A stretch of 64,000 bases of DNA. Origin: Symsagittifera roscoffensis. Taxonomy: Eukaryota > Xenacoelomorpha > Acoela > Convolutidae. How positions within the stretch are numbered: the stretch's first letter is position 1; each line of letters starts with the position of its first letter. The translations under genes were made by a program, and so were the position numbers. The stretch is taken from contig NC_087067.1 in the NCBI RefSeq assembly GCF_963678635.1, positions 30,912,401-30,976,400 on the forward strand, written 5' to 3'. Shown here in pieces: positions 12,703 to 25,674 of this stretch. The notes below the pieces were generated by a model that did not search any database, was not told the origin of the DNA, and saw only the letters and a list, made by a program, of their open reading frames with translations.

Positions 12703-13812
12703 TTTTCAATGATCGAAACAAAAGCAAAACCACCTTGGAACAGCGTGAAGAATATTGACCTATATAATTTTGATATACTGGGCGTTTCATATGCGCGACA
12801 ATCCAAAACCAGCAAAGTGTTTTGCTTATTCTGATCCTATACATCAGTATTGCAGCTAAAGTTTTGAAAATTTTTTACCATAACGGGTTTTTTTTAAGTT
12901 TGCTTTCATTTCTAGTCAAAACAACCCCAAAAAAATCAACCGGTTTCTGGCGCCAAAACCATATCAATTGCGAAAAAGATTTTTGTTTTTTACTTTTTGA
13001 GTTTTTTTTTCGTTGTGCAATACTTTCGTTGAAAAAGTAGTGCTTCGGTTTTTAATAAGTTTTTGCCCTAAACCCAAACTTAATATTTTAAAAACAGAAT
13101 CACTAACCTGATTAGGTTGAATTGATTGCCAATTGATTTTTTATAAACGAAAAATCCTTTTTTTGGATAGTTTCATTTTTTGTTGATTGTCATCAGCCTA
13201 GATCATGCTGCGTGAAATATCATTGGACTGCCTATTTTTAATTTTCAGTTAGAATATTTCAAGTTGAAAAATATTTAGTTTGCTTATTTTTCAAAATGAT
13301 AAATTCAATCACAATAAAAAAATTTCTCTTTTTTTGACCCGCAGATTATGTTGATTAATTTCATCAGTCTAAATAATTCTACGTGTATCACCACATGATG
13401 GATTATTTTTGCTATTTCTTTGCAAGCCAGTTGTGCGAAACTAGTTTAGAAATGAAAGACGGAAAGCTGCTTAGTGTGCAAGTGGCACAGAGTATTCGGA
13501 ATATAGTCTTTACAAAAACACATTTTTTTTTCAATTTCGTGTCGTTTTGTGTAATGTGATGAAAAGATCTGATCAGAAAACTAGAGATTAATTATATTCG
13601 TCACTCATAGTAAATTAAGCAAGTCGAAGAACTGTTTTTGTGGAAAAATGACTAGACGAAATAAAAAAACAAACAAAAATCACAATTTTATTGTTTCAAT
13701 TTTTTTTAGTTTTGAATCTTTGAGAAGTTTTTGATTCCAAAAAGACGCTAAAATATCAAAAAAAATTGTTTATAGTCGAGCTAAACTAAATTTTCTTTTG
13801 GCTTAGTTTAAG

Positions 13813-14076
13813 CTATTGTGAGCTTTTCAGCCATTTAAATAAGTTTTTGCAAACCTGCTCACACGCTTTATTCGCTCGATTAAGATGAAAACCAAAAACT
13901 TCTTGACATTGGAAAATTTTTTCAAAATTTTTAAATTTCGTTCGAAATACGACTGAAGGGTTATAAAATGATACATCTTTCAATTCTCTCCGATGATTAT
14001 TTGCGGCAGCTGATTCTGCGTAGAAAATAAAAATTAAAAAAACTAAAACACACAGGAATACAAAGTTCCTCCCCAT
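13813..14076 (-). CDS. Small secreted protein with cysteines (87 aa)
   Basis: The frame starts at an ATG at 14,076 and encodes 87 residues. Residues 1-25 are a textbook signal peptide: basic start, long hydrophobic core FVFLCVLVFLIFIFY, then small residues ESAAA suitable for cleavage. The predicted mature part of about 62 residues is basic and has three cysteines (CQEVF, ACEQVCKN). The family is unknown. The best support that it is a gene, beyond the signal peptide, is the diverged tandem copy about 1.3 kb away, in which the signal peptide is the most recognisable part. No intron is needed. It could also be one exon of a longer gene, since nematode secreted peptides often have several exons. 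Confidence 0.5.
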   Translation of the reverse strand: MGRNFVFLCVLVFLIFIFYAESAAANNHRRELKDVSFYNPSVVFRTKFKNFEKIFQCQEVFGFHLNRANKACEQVCKNLFKWLKSSQ

Positions 14077-14474
14077 TTACCATGGTCGGAAAAAAACACC
14101 CATTGAAACGTAGAATTCTATGACATTGTCAATTCTTTTAGCTGAGGAGGAAAAAAGTTATAACTTTCATTCGATGACCTACTCGAGATTTTTTGACTAT
14201 TTTTCAATGTTTCAAAAGATAAAACCCGTCCCGAAGAACAAAAATATCTTTGTCTCAGTCACAAAAAGTCGCAAAATCGAGTGATCTGAATTACTTTTAC
14301 TTACTTTTATCTTGATAGTAAAAGGATGAATCTGTTAAAAGCAAAGACAGCATATCAATTTTATGTTGATTTGAAAAAAAAAATCAGTTTTTCTTGTGAT
14401 AATGAATTATGGTTCTTTCAAGATAAAACCGCCAAAGAAAAAATATAATCTTTGAAATTAGAATTTTGAAAAAA

Positions 14475-15575
14475 AGGTCAAAATGGCGTTTTTAGGCACT
14501 TTTGACTAAAAAACTGCGTTTTTTCGGCGCGCGATGCCCCTCAAAATTAGTATGTTATGGCGCCGAAGGCGTCTTCAGAAGAAGGCGTCTTAGGGTCAGT
14601 CAGCCAAATATTGATATGTCATATTAGTACAAAGGGGGACCTTTTAAGTCGGCAGGAGGTCGAACCCCCGAGGAGGATTTGAAGGGGATTCGAATTTGAC
14701 ACCCCCCACCCCCAGCCCCATAGCTTCCTAATTCGCTGGCATATTGGGAAAGAGTCGACAAAAATTGCTGCTTTTTTAAGTTTTTTCGTTGTTTTGCAGC
14801 TTTAACAAAATCGCATGAATATTATGATCATTCGCAGTAATCAAGGAAAAATCATTCGCGGAAACTTAGATAACAACAAATTTTTGACGAAGTCTATCAA
14901 ATCTAAGCTAAAGGCTGATGCAATTTATGTAGTTTTAGATTAAAGAAAAAATTCAAAGTGTAAAGTTTTATCCCAGCTACAGACTTTTCATCTTTCAGAG
15001 ACACAGAACCCTTAAAAATTGGCCTGCTTCAATTTTCTTGAAACAATAAAAAAAGTGTTTTCGAAAGGCGAATCAAAGTTTCTTAAGCCCGACTTGTTTT
15101 TGTTTGATGTTTGAAAAAACTGCTTCTATGTCTTTATATCAAGCTGAACTCCTGCAGAAGATGTTATTGGTAAAATTTGCCGAAGTCTAGAAAATAATTT
15201 AGTATTTTTAACTTATTGAATAGAAAAAGGTATTTTTTCTTTAACAATCATTTAGCTAAAATTTTAATACTAGATAGTAGCGCGTGACTTGCATCTTATA
15301 ATCATAAAATTTTGATATTACAAAGAATATTACAAAAAAAACCCTGAGTGGAGAAAACATTCAAATTTTTTCAAATAGTCTTGAATACCTTTAAAATAGT
15401 CTTTATACTTTTGGTATAATTTTTCATCTATTTTTTGCAGACCAACCTTAAAATTTTTTAAAAGTGTCAATATGAATAATTTTGAGGGGGGGAGCGCGGC
15501 CGAAAAAACGCAATTTTTAGGTCAATTTTTTCAAAAAAAGTGCCTGAAAGCGCCTTTTTTGACCTGTTTTTTTTA
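14475..15575. mobile_element. ~1.1-kb non-autonomous DNA transposon (MITE) with ~80-bp TIRs
   Basis: The left end runs GGTCAAAATGGCGTTTTTAG, GGCACTTTTGACT, CTGCGTTTTTTCGG, CTCAAAATT. The same phrases occur inverted at 15,478-15,570 (AATTTTGAGGGG, CCGAAAAAACGCAATTTTTAG, AAAGTGCCTGAAAGCGCC, TTTTTTGACC). The interior of about 0.95 kb has no ORF but includes a GC-rich patch of G and C runs at 14,560-14,720. Ends and length fit a passive element moved by a transposase in trans. Confidence 0.75.
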
Positions 15576-16967
15576 AAATTGCCTGCGCCGCAGAAATTTT
15601 TTGACGAAATAGTGTCCGTATAGTTTTTTCAGAAGAATCTTAAAATCAGCACGCCACTGGTTGTAAGATATGTAAGCCTCAGCCTCGTTCTACTCCAACG
15701 ATCAACCCCTCGAATCGAGACGATGCATTTACAGCATATGGCGAGTCAGCTTACAGAAAATAACAAAGGTTGTAAGAATGGGATCAGATTGTCAAATTCG
15801 GGTAAGCTTGATGCTTGCGTTAAGCCTAATAGCATGTTTGCCCACTAGCAATGACTGTGAGCTATGTAACCAACTGCGGAAGAATGACTGGCAATTTTTC
15901 AGCACTCATACTGAATGTTTCTGACCAACAAAGCCAATTATAAAAGTCCTAGACAGATCCTAGACAGATTTGATCAAAAAAAAAACAATCGACTGCGCAA
16001 GATAATGTCTCTTTCTATCTTTGTCAAATCAATACCCAAAGCAAACTATCTCGTCGAATCAAACGACGATGAAAATGTTTGTTCAAGTTTGTGGCAAGAT
16101 TTGTGGGCATAATTGAATTAACTTTTTTGGGGTATCGACAATTTTGCATGCATGGTGCTTAGCATTCGGATAATTGCATAATCAGCTAGCCACGAAAACT
16201 CAAAATGAGTAATTATTTTAATTGGGCTTACTAAGCGGCACAAATGCCAGTCGCTGCTCCGCCGACTTCTTTCTACCTTTGACCCAATTTTTTTGTACTG
16301 AAATCAGATGTATTCAACTGACAAGATTTAACAAATAGGAACAATTTTTTGAAAAAAAGGTTACATGATTCTAATCAATTTTTGTAGTATAGCAAACATC
16401 GATATACATCGATATACGCCACACAAGGTCATTACGACGAGCACATTTGATCTTGATGTAAGACCCTAGGAAAACTAATGGTTATTTAGAAGAAAAAAAT
16501 CCAAACAGAAAGTGCAAGTTTTTGAACAAAAGTTGCAATAAAGTTTCGTTATCTTTCAAGATGTTCTCTTATCAGCATTTTAAGCACAGATCGCGAGTAG
16601 CAAATTGTATTTTCAAATGTTTATTCAGGCAGTAGCTCATTAATTGCCAGAAAAATGAACGCTTTAAAGAGCGAATTAAGCAACGATTTTTTTTTCTAGA
16701 TTCAAAGTATACGCTGGCAGATTCAGAGGATTTTAATCTTGGGGTCGAGTTTCTCGCCTCACTTTGATAGAATCAAAATCAAATAAAACAAACTGATTTT
16801 CCAAAATATTGTAAAACCACCTCCTTGAAAAAATTCGAGCAGAATCAATGTTGTTTTTCTGAAAATACAATTGTGTTGCATCGAACTTTTCTTTGAAAAT
16901 TTTTTTTACATTGAGTGAATTCTGCTAGGAGACGTTTTAGACAAATACAAAACTCCATTACTCAGAA
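15576..16967. other. AT-rich spacer
   Basis: No supported gene. The short ORF at 15,915-16,112 has no sign of selection. Confidence 0.35.
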
Positions 16968-17225
16968 TTATATAATTTTAAATAAAAAATTATTTAAAAA
17001 ATGGGAGATGTTTAAGATCGCTCGATAGAATACACGTTTCAATTCTTCTAATTTTTTGCTTGCAGGATCAATATGATTCGAAAGATCAATTTTTATCAGG
17101 GAAAATTTTTTTTCAATAAGAACTCGGTTTTTTATCAATGAAACTGCCAGTATAATCATTGCATTCCTGAACTTTTGCAATGCAAAATTCAGTTCTATTA
17201 ACGATTTTCTATTGGCGAAACTCAT
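16968..17225 (-). CDS. Possible small ORF (85 aa), unknown
   Basis: It opens with an ATG at 17,225 and reads 85 codons. The second half (IDLSNHIDPASKKLEELKRV) has a plausible helical composition; the rest is hydrophobic and AT-driven. No homology, partner or splice site that I can point to. It could be a chance ORF. Confidence 0.18.
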   Translation of the reverse strand: MSFANRKSLIELNFALQKFRNAMIILAVSLIKNRVLIEKKFSLIKIDLSNHIDPASKKLEELKRVFYRAILNISHFLNNFLFKII

Positions 17226-18177
17226 TTAGTAGCATTTGGAAATTTGAATGGATATTTTTTCAGCTTTGCATTAGTTTTTTGCGCAAATTGTATCAAATCC
17301 GAAATTGAAATTTAAACGTCTTGCAACTTATTTGGTTGTTGCTAGTGTAATTTTAACGTCCTCAATGACAGTAACTAGCGATTGAGTCACTAATTAAGAA
17401 GTTGGTTAACATAAAACAGGAAAAGTAATGAGCCCAATAATGACCCCTACTGTACTGTGCAGTTGACAGTTTCTAAACAAGATACACGGTTATCTAATGC
17501 ATCTGATGTTATCTGATTTATGATAAACCTTGTTGAAGTTTTTTAAAACAAAATAAGGGCTACACCCACCAAATTTTTTTTGCCGATAACTTCATTCATT
17601 TGGTCAATTTTAATCAAAATGGCATTAGTGAAAGAATGTTTTTTTTCTGAAGCTAAATTGTTAGTTTGACAAAAAATTTGTTTCGAATGAACTCAATCGT
17701 CCTTTTGAAAATGTTTTTTTTAAAACCTTGCTTTTTGTAGCCATTAGAATGATCGGTCTACAGTTATTTGGATCAAGTTTATCCCTTGATTTTGACAAAT
17801 CAACTACTTTCGCCTTTTTAATCAGTTGATTTTGAAAATTTTATATTCTTAAAGAACTGTTAAAAATGTGCAATTTGCTGTTTGATTACTGGTATGGACA
17901 TTTTTTTCATTTTACTTTTAAATGTCTTGGCTAACAGAATTTTTGCTCATTAAATTATCTATTGTTCTATTAACCTACCATTAGTCAAATAGTGCAAAAA
18001 CAAAGCGTTTTTCAAAAGTAGGAAAAAATTTTATGGCAGCGGAAGTTTCCTGAATTCAGAAAGTCATTGTTTTACCAATACTAGCAAGAAAATTCTCATG
18101 TTTTTCCGCATCTAGTACTAGGTTAATTTAAAGTTTCTTCTACACAATTGATTCTTGTTGAAAAATCAATTTAGCGC
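17226..18177. other. AT-rich spacer
   Basis: Nothing supported. Confidence 0.4.
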
Positions 18178-18526
18178 CTATTTGGCGCTGGTTTTTGAGA
18201 CGGATTGTACATCTAATTGATTTTCTAAATTCCGATGTCAAAAAAAAAATACGAAACTCACAAAACTCTAACTTTTTGATGTCGCTCGGATGTTTCAAAT
18301 ATTTTTGACGTTCTAAATTTTTTTGTAGCTCGATATTTTTTATGCGTAAAATAGACCTATAATGTTTCAGTTTGTCAAAAAAATTTTGCTTTTTAGGACA
18401 AAACCAATCAGTAAAATTTAAATTAAGCTTTGACAAAATTTCAATCTGTGTTTCTATCCCGAACTGATCCCAAATTAAAAAAAAATAACTGTTCAAAAAA
18501 GTTTGATAAGTTTTTAGAGGTGCCAT
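18178..18526 (-). CDS. Small two-exon gene, unknown function (~100 aa)
   Basis: The ATG at 18,526 opens 88 codons (exon 1, 18,262-18,526) ending at a strong donor GTGAGTTT. A 49-nt intron (18,213-18,261) ends TCAATTAG, and exon 2 (18,178-18,212) continues in phase to TAG. The unspliced frame also stays open for longer, but the donor and acceptor fit nematode rules well. The protein is basic and mostly helical (QIEILSKLNLNF, then a lysine/arginine-rich stretch). The short QIEILSKL segment is faintly F-box-like, which is too little for a call. It may be a gene fragment. Confidence 0.35.
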
Positions 18527-19980
18527 GTTACGTGTACACCTTTCAGATTTCAAAATCTTTTTGTTGATTCAAAATAAACCAATGAAAAATGAATAGTGTT
18601 CACTATTACAGTTTTTAACTGCATACATTTTGGCATAACTTGTCGCATAAAGAAGTATACGCCATTTCACGAGCAGGCTCCAAATTCATTATACCAAAAT
18701 CATAGCATTTTAAAAGGGTATGATATTGAATGACTTGGCCAGGTGACCATTTTGATTGAGGTTATATATCAATATTGAAGTCACCATAAGTACTCGTTTC
18801 AATTTTTAAATGTTTCAAATCATATGATAAAAAATACAATTGTTAAAAAATTCTGGAAACCATGCTGCTTGGAGTGTTTGGATTATAACGCAAAATTTTG
18901 AAATCAATTTTTCCTTAACAAGAAACTTCTCTAAATTCTTTTTGCAGATAAACCTCTTGCAGTGCTCTACATTGGATCCTGCAAAGCATTTGTTATCTGG
19001 TAAAAGTTTTGCCATTTCTCTGAATCCATAACGGTTCGTTTTCTCCGAGCCAAGTTTCACAGAGGCAAATAGCTAACGGCAGATCACTGAAGTTGTCGAC
19101 AAAAAATTCAAATCGTCTTGTTGGCTTTTTAGTTTTTTTGTGATTGCAACTTCAAAAACAAGTTCCACTCAAGATTTGAAGGTGTTGAGCTGTCTCGTTT
19201 TACCTGGTTCTCCATAAAAAACAAAACTATAAAAACATGTGTTTGAAAACAATTAAGCTCTTTGTCTAGTTTTTTTTTATTGCTGGTGGTGATTTTGCTG
19301 TTATTCACATTTTAATAAGCCCACCTTGTGCTTCCATTTTTTCAAAGTTTTCTGGTTTTCGGTCATTTAGTTCACCTTGGGCTACTTCCCCAGTAAGTTT
19401 TGCACTCGGTCAATTTGAATAGTTATATAATTGAGAATAATAGTGGACCGATCAACTGGCAGTATACTGTTTCTTTCTTATAAATCCACATCATAACGAG
19501 AAAACGAGAATTAACAGGCGTCTTTTTTCTGTCCTCTTTTCATTAAAAAAATAATGACTTGTTTTTAGTGGTCTTTACAAAACTTTTTCCCCTTTTTACA
19601 ATAATTCAAAATGCTACAATCGTGTTCTCCTAGTCACCCATAACAAAAATTGGCTCTTTTTACTTTCCCCCCACCTGCAAATTTTTACATGCAAATTTGT
19701 TGATCACATTGTCCGATTGTTATGAAAATTTACATACAGACTAATAAGGCCACGACAAACATATTTGGTCTTCATAATCAACCTCGTAAAACCACTCGTT
19801 ACACTAATATATTGAAGCTCGTGTGAGGTGGGGGGGGGGGGGGAAGGAAAAAGAGCCCAAAAATTGATAGGCCAATTTGAATTCTTGCAAAAACTCTTCT
19901 TATTTCCCAAAAGGTTTCCCTCTGATGATTATACAAAAATTTCGCTATAATTGTTTTTATCCTACGTTAACCTGTTTTTC
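18527..19980. other. AT-rich spacer with a G14 tract
   Basis: No supported gene. An uninterrupted run of 14 G lies at 19,830-19,843 and stands out in this sequence. Confidence 0.4.
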
Positions 19981-20247
19981 ATGGTAACTAATGACACGAA
20001 GCGAAATTGCAAGCTTGCATCGGAAAAATTTATAACATTTTTACCAGCTCGATATTTGTATGAACCGGATACTCCCATGCATTTTACAACCCGTAAGAAG
20101 TCAAGAACACATATGATGAATAGCGCTGAAGACTGCAAAACTTCTTCTCGTATTTATCGTTTCCGTCCAGCAGAAGATCGTTTCTTGCTGAAGTTGCTCA
20201 ACTTGTTCGTCTTTTTGATGTATCCGCTTCACTATACTCTGCAATAA
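19981..20247 (+). CDS. Possible small gene or exon (88 aa), unknown
   Basis: It opens with an ATG at 19,981 and closes with TAA. Base composition is less AT-rich than the flanks and the codons look protein-like (EKFITFLPARYLYEPDTPM, SSRIYRFRPAEDRFLLKLL). The C-terminus is hydrophobic. No family recognised. It may be a single exon, since upstream sequence lacks an obvious acceptor. Confidence 0.3.
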   Translation: MVTNDTKRNCKLASEKFITFLPARYLYEPDTPMHFTTRKKSRTHMMNSAEDCKTSSRIYRFRPAEDRFLLKLLNLFVFLMYPLHYTLQ

Positions 20248-22987
20248 TTGTTTTGTTAAACGGAATCCTCACAATTGGTTACTGCTTAAATTTTGATGAG
20301 ATTCACTTTTGTGTGCCAGTGTATTGATTCGTTGAACTTGGGCATCTGTTTGAGCAAGAAATACGACTTTCTCTAATAAAATTCATTTGACCTGAAGCTA
20401 TTTAATAGATTTATCACAACAATTAGGCGATCAATGAGTTCGATTTGTTTTTAAATTAGAGACATTGGCTGAAAAAAAATTATCTTTAGTTATAAAAATT
20501 CTTTCATATTTTCATGAACACCAAGAACATTGAAACATCGGATGAACGCAATTCTGAACCAGATAGGAAAGCTGAGGTTTGTCAATTTCTATGTTGCGGA
20601 ATGTAAAACATCTTTCGGAACTTTTCTGTCATAATGATACAAACGCACTGGAGGAGCGAACACCCCTAAAAAATTTCAGTTTAATTCGCCAGAGCTGCTT
20701 TTAATTTTAGTTTTAGGGATGTTTATCAGCTCAGGGTTGATCAGCTGCCTGCTGAGTAAGAGAGAAGTTGTAGCCTAAAAAAGTGGCGAATGTAGTTTTT
20801 GAACAATATAACGAAACCACAGTGCACCAACCCACGTGCTGCCAAAGATTTTTAAAACAGTTTTTTCATGCTCTTTTGTCGACATTGTGGTTCCAACTAG
20901 CGGTAACATTACGCATCGTGTCAAATTCGCGGTAGTGGAAAGGGTTGGTTCTAATTAGGCCTAAGTATCTTCATTAATACACAAAGCAATTATAAACTGT
21001 CTCATAGATACGCTTGCAAATATATCTACGGGATGCCAGCTGCTTTCGTGATTTTATTCTTGATAGTGATACTTTGCAGGTGTTTTTGAACGAATTAATT
21101 TCGATTTCCGAATGATCGGTGTCTCTTACAGTCTTTTTTTGAAGATAAATTAAAGTAAAAAACCTTATAAAATTAAATATGAAAACTCTTCATCGATCCG
21201 GAAATTTGGTAAAAACTACAAAAAAAAAGTACCGTTGTTTCAAAAGGACTATCTTTCAGACGAGCATTTACAAAAAACCCAAAATTTAACACCTCAAAAA
21301 CTAATTTATATCTACGCCGATTATCATTTTGGCAAGTTTTTTTTCATACAATCAACTGAAAATTTTTACCAATTATACAAAAAATAACTTTTTTCTTCTC
21401 TAAATTAAAGAGAAAACAAGGAAACAGAGATTGATCTTGTGGAGTTTTAACTCTACTGTAGAGGAAGTTGTTTCAATGCCCAAATTTTTACGGCAACATA
21501 CATTTTTTTGTGTTTCAGTCATAATTTTACCACTGTAATCTTTTTCAACAAACATTTGTCGTTAGATTGAGATCTTAAGGCAGGCATTTTTTACAGGCAG
21601 TTTCTCTAAGCCATTTTCAGAAATTCTCTGCCCAATTTTTGCTATCTGGCTCTCTGAAGTGCCAACCGATTAGTTATTCATTAATCGCACACTCATTCTC
21701 TTCAGACAATCCGAGGGGCTGAAACCAAAATTTTGGGACTTATATTGTCCTCTTAATCTTTGTTTCTCAGTATATTCAGGTAAAGGAACCAATTTAAACA
21801 TAAAACTGCAGAAAACCATTGCCCGAGATAATTTAAAGTAACCAAAGTCAGCTCTTCCTCGTCTTTTTTTAAAAAAACTTATAATCTATTAAATCGATCT
21901 TTACTGTGATAAATATTTCGTGAGTTGTTGCCTACGTTTCTCATGAATCGTTTTGTTTATCTACTCTTCCGGATTGATTGATTAGGTGTTCATTCGTATA
22001 GAGGTATTTTGGTTTGGTATTATAGGTTTGATATCTTCATTTATGATATGATGGTTTAGAACCAGTAAAAACGTTTTCCGTTTAATATAGATTTTTTTCG
22101 ATCAAAAAAATCGAACAATGGAACTTGGCAAAAGCGTTAAAACGTTTTTCAACGTATATTAGAAAGCTGTCAAAACGAGAGCCGGTTAATTTCCATTGAT
22201 TTTCCAATTTTAGGCAAGGAAACTTTTTCAATTGATACTCAAATAGAAAAGTTATGTTCTAAAGTTATGTTATAAACTACTTCTAAAATAATGCTAATCA
22301 AATTACGAAGTCTCGACGTTTAGAGTTAGAATCTAAAACTTCGTATCAACACGAGAGATCTGAAATCTTGAAAAGCCAAATTTTTTTCATATTAAAGCAA
22401 AATATCATTCTAGAAATTATCATGTAAAAGCTTAGCCTGATAAAACTTTGTGCGCAACGCGGGATCTCTTCATATTCCTCATTGTAGGTTTTGCGTCGCA
22501 GGATTTCCTATTTCGAAAAAAATGAAAAGAGTCAAATCATATGCAAAAAAAAGAAAAAATGGAAATAAAATTGTTTCTACTGGTCAACTTTCTGCTAAAA
22601 GAATCAAATAATTTTTCGATACTGGATAGTTTTGTGCACTAAAACGTTCTGAATATTTAATGGACGTGGTTTGAAATTCGTTTAATATAAATTTTTCTTT
22701 TAGTAGAAGAGCAACACCTAACAGCCATATTTTGCAACTTTGCGGACAAATTGAGAAACTAAGTGTCAAGAACCTAAGTGACAAATTATAATTAAATCTT
22801 TAGTTTAATGGGTGATTTTGCGGTAAATAAGCAGCAGCTTCAAATGGAATCCAGAAATTTATTGAATAAATTGTGACACGCAGTTTAGCGATATAAATAA
22901 ACTTCAAGATGTCGACTAAGTTGTTGCTTATCTTATATAAAACATCGGAAAAAATTGATCAAATGTTTTTACGTGTTATAGTTCTTA
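20248..22987. other. AT-rich spacer
   Basis: No exon or repeat that I can support over about 2.7 kb. Confidence 0.35.
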
Positions 22988-23570
22988 CACTAGTGGACAA
23001 AATAAACGCAAACTTAGGTTTTTACTCTCTAAAATGCTTTAGCTCAAGAACCATTTTGGTCAACATTTATTCAGAATTCCACCAAACTTTTTACATCGAC
23101 CTGCTGCAACAGATCTAAATTACACTCTCTGAAATTTCCAGTTTTTGATTTGAATCATTTACCAGTTTTTGCAGGTATGAAAAACCCAAATTTCACCATT
23201 TATAATAGATGTTTACAACGGTGTGAAATTATAAGAAACAACAGAGCATAGCAAACATATCCCCTTTGAATAATGAAATTTACACGTTTGAAATGTTTCA
23301 CATTGCATGGTCAGTTTTTACTACTCCGTTTATTCAAAAAAGTGTTCACTCCCATAGAAATCTTATGACAAATAATGAAAACTGGCCTTTTCAGACCTGG
23401 AAAAACTGGTGAGTGATTGAAATCAAATAGTGAAACTTTCAGATTATTTGCAGTAGGCCGATATAAGAATTTTGATGAAATTCTCAGTAAATGTTGTCCA
23501 ATCTGGACCTTAGAGAAAAGTGTTTTTGAGAATAAAAACGTAAATTTGCGTTTAGATTTGTCCACTAGTG
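22988..23570. mobile_element. Foldback MITE, CACTAGTGGACAAA ends, TA flanks
   Basis: It begins CACTAGTGGACAAAATAAAC and ends with the inverted form. The arms remain alignable for about 230 bp, so similar proteins read on opposite strands at 22,909-23,118 and 23,311-23,565. A TA dinucleotide lies immediately outside both ends, the target duplication expected of Tc1/mariner-type elements. No transposase is present. Confidence 0.8.
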
Positions 23571-24192
23571 TACATTTTATTTCATTTTGTTTGACTTTTC
23601 TGGGAAATACCTTCCGCTATTGACTCATAAACCACACGTATTCCTGATGTTTTAGCGTCATAATGCAACAACTAGTCCAAAGTTTGAAGCAATAGTGCAA
23701 AGTTTGAAAAATTACTGCAATAATTGAGTTACCAGTGCAATATCTTTTCAAAACAGTCAACCAAAACAAATTAGAAAGAAAAATTGCGTGTTTTTAGCGT
23801 AGAAACTTTTTCAACTGAGTGTGTTTTGTTCAATTTTTTCAATGTGTTTTATACCAGATAAGCTTACATTTCATCTCGAAATGTTTACACATCTCGACAC
23901 TGAAAGTCTCGATTCATTCGCAAAATTCCTCGATTCAAAATTTAACTGTTGTTTATCTAGTACAAATTCTGCACTCTTAAATAAAGCACTACTATTTCAA
24001 ACTTTCAAACATTGCGCTAGTTTATAAAATTTGACCCAAAAACATATTCTATAAATGTGCTTTAAGCGAAAAAAAAACGTACCGTTTGAATGAAAACACC
24101 CAACGAGCTTTCAGCACTTTTAGGCCATAGAAATCATCATTTTCATTTGATTGAAGCTCTCTAACTTGTCGGAAGAATTGATAGTCTCTTCA

Positions 24193-24692
24193 TCAAGATA
24201 ATGAAAAGCTACTGGAGTGTTTTTCCGATCTGCTTGCTGGAAATTTTACTGTCAAAACTTCAAGAAACAACAGGCACTGCTGAAATGATTCAATGTGGTT
24301 ACAGTTGCCATTGTTCTCAAGAGAAGGATAACATGGTAGGGGCTTTTTCCTGGAAGTTATTTTATGCAAGTTTATCAGGTTTATACTCTCTAAAATACCT
24401 GATTTCAACGTCAACGTCAATGTTTTTTTGGACAACGTTTATTTTGAGCTTCAGAAAAATTTTTAACATAATCAAAGCTACCCTCCCCATAACTACTAAA
24501 ATTTGGTATGTAAGATTTGGAATACCAGATTTTTTCGTTGGCACAAAAAAGTTTGTCAAGCACCGTGAACAATTAGAAACAGCCAAGTTTAGTCAAACTT
24601 TCACACTGATTTCTTTTCAATTTTCTCGCTGCGAATGTTTCGTCATTAACAAAAAATCTTACTACGAGAGAGAGAGAGGCAATTTAAATTAG
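24193..24692 (+). other. 163-codon ORF partly made of a MITE relic
   Basis: An ATG at 24,201 opens 163 codons. From about 24,370 on, the DNA resembles the CACTAGT-family element (TACTCTCTAAAATAC, ATCAAAGCTACC, TTTTCTCGCTGCGAATG), so at most the first ~55 residues (hydrophobic start, then CGYSCHCSQEKDN) could be an exon. A donor-like site ATG|GTAGGG ends that part. I do not call it a gene. Confidence 0.25.
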
Positions 24693-24896
24693 AAACAATT
24701 TTCAATTTTGTCTAAAAATACTAGCAAACTTTTGAGCTTTTCAAATCATAAAAAAGGCAAAATGCAAAAAAAAATGTTCCTGATCGTATTTTATAGCCCA
24801 TTTGAATTCGTCGAAAATTTTAATCAACCATCGAGACGTTTTTGAAACCAAATGAATGCCCAGAAAAAACTACTCTAAAATGTTTATGAGAAGAAA

Positions 24897-24909
24897 TGAG
24901 AGAGCTAGG

Positions 24910-24942
<33 letters not shown>

Positions 24943-24960
24943 CGAGAGAGAGAGAGTGAA
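24897..24960. repeat. GA microsatellite
   Basis: An imperfect GA repeat of about 60 bp. ORFs of alternating RE or SL through it are artefacts. Confidence 0.95.
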
Positions 24961-25426
24961 GAGGAGAGTCTTGAAGGCCAAAGTCTTGAATAGTGGTTTT
25001 TTGAAAAGGAGAAAAAATTTCTGGAGGCGGGAAAATGATGTCGAAAACAATTGTATCTCAATTGTAGCTCCGGAGCTATCGTGATCGATTGCCCGAGTCT
25101 CGATTAGGTCAATGTTGTTACTTTTACAGTGTTCTGTTAACGCCGTTCCCGTTAGACTCGAAGCCTAGTCTACTCGGATAGCGCGCAAAAACTCGTGTAA
25201 CTCTTGGATTTGTCGTAAAAATTGTTGCGCGTTTCTGATGTTTTGCGCGTTTCCCGGTTAAAAATTTTTGCCGCAGAATTTTTTGAGAATTAATTTCCTA
25301 TTTTTTGCTGGAAGACTGTATAATCTTCCGTTCCGTTTTTTTATGTAGAAAGCCAGCAAAATCTAGTTGGATTTCTTCGTTAGGTTCATTTATTTTTCTT
25401 AGGTTGTTTTCAGTCGACTTGCGAAA

Positions 25427-25674
25427 TCAAGGGTTTGAGGTTTTCAACAAATGTGGAAGGGGACTTGCTTTTCTCCGCCCTATAAACGATGCATCGTTGT
25501 GAGGCCAGCATGCTTGCTCGGATGCCGAAACCGCTCTCAGATATCCAGCCTGGGTAGCTTGGAAAACTCCTACACATCTATCTCCAAAGACTGATAATAT
25601 CGCATCATTCTCATCCACACACATTTCATCCTTCCATGAAATGATGGTCCTTCTAGTATTGGTTGTAGTTTTAG
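25427..25674 (-). repeat. Left part of a dispersed repeat split by the PolB element
   Basis: The minus-strand frame contains KDEMCVDENDAI, matching KDELCADEKNAI at 42,992-43,189. The DNA match (GTAGC, GGAAAAC, CATCCTTC) ends where the PolB element begins and resumes at about 40,980. I infer one old repeat copy cut by the insertion. The protein family is not recognised. Confidence 0.6.

Noticed and set aside
14640..14700. tRNA-like GGTCGAACCCCC box
   Set aside because: No A box or cloverleaf can be formed around it; it lies inside a MITE.
24820..25084. ORFs of alternating RE or SL residues
   Set aside because: Products of the GA microsatellite.
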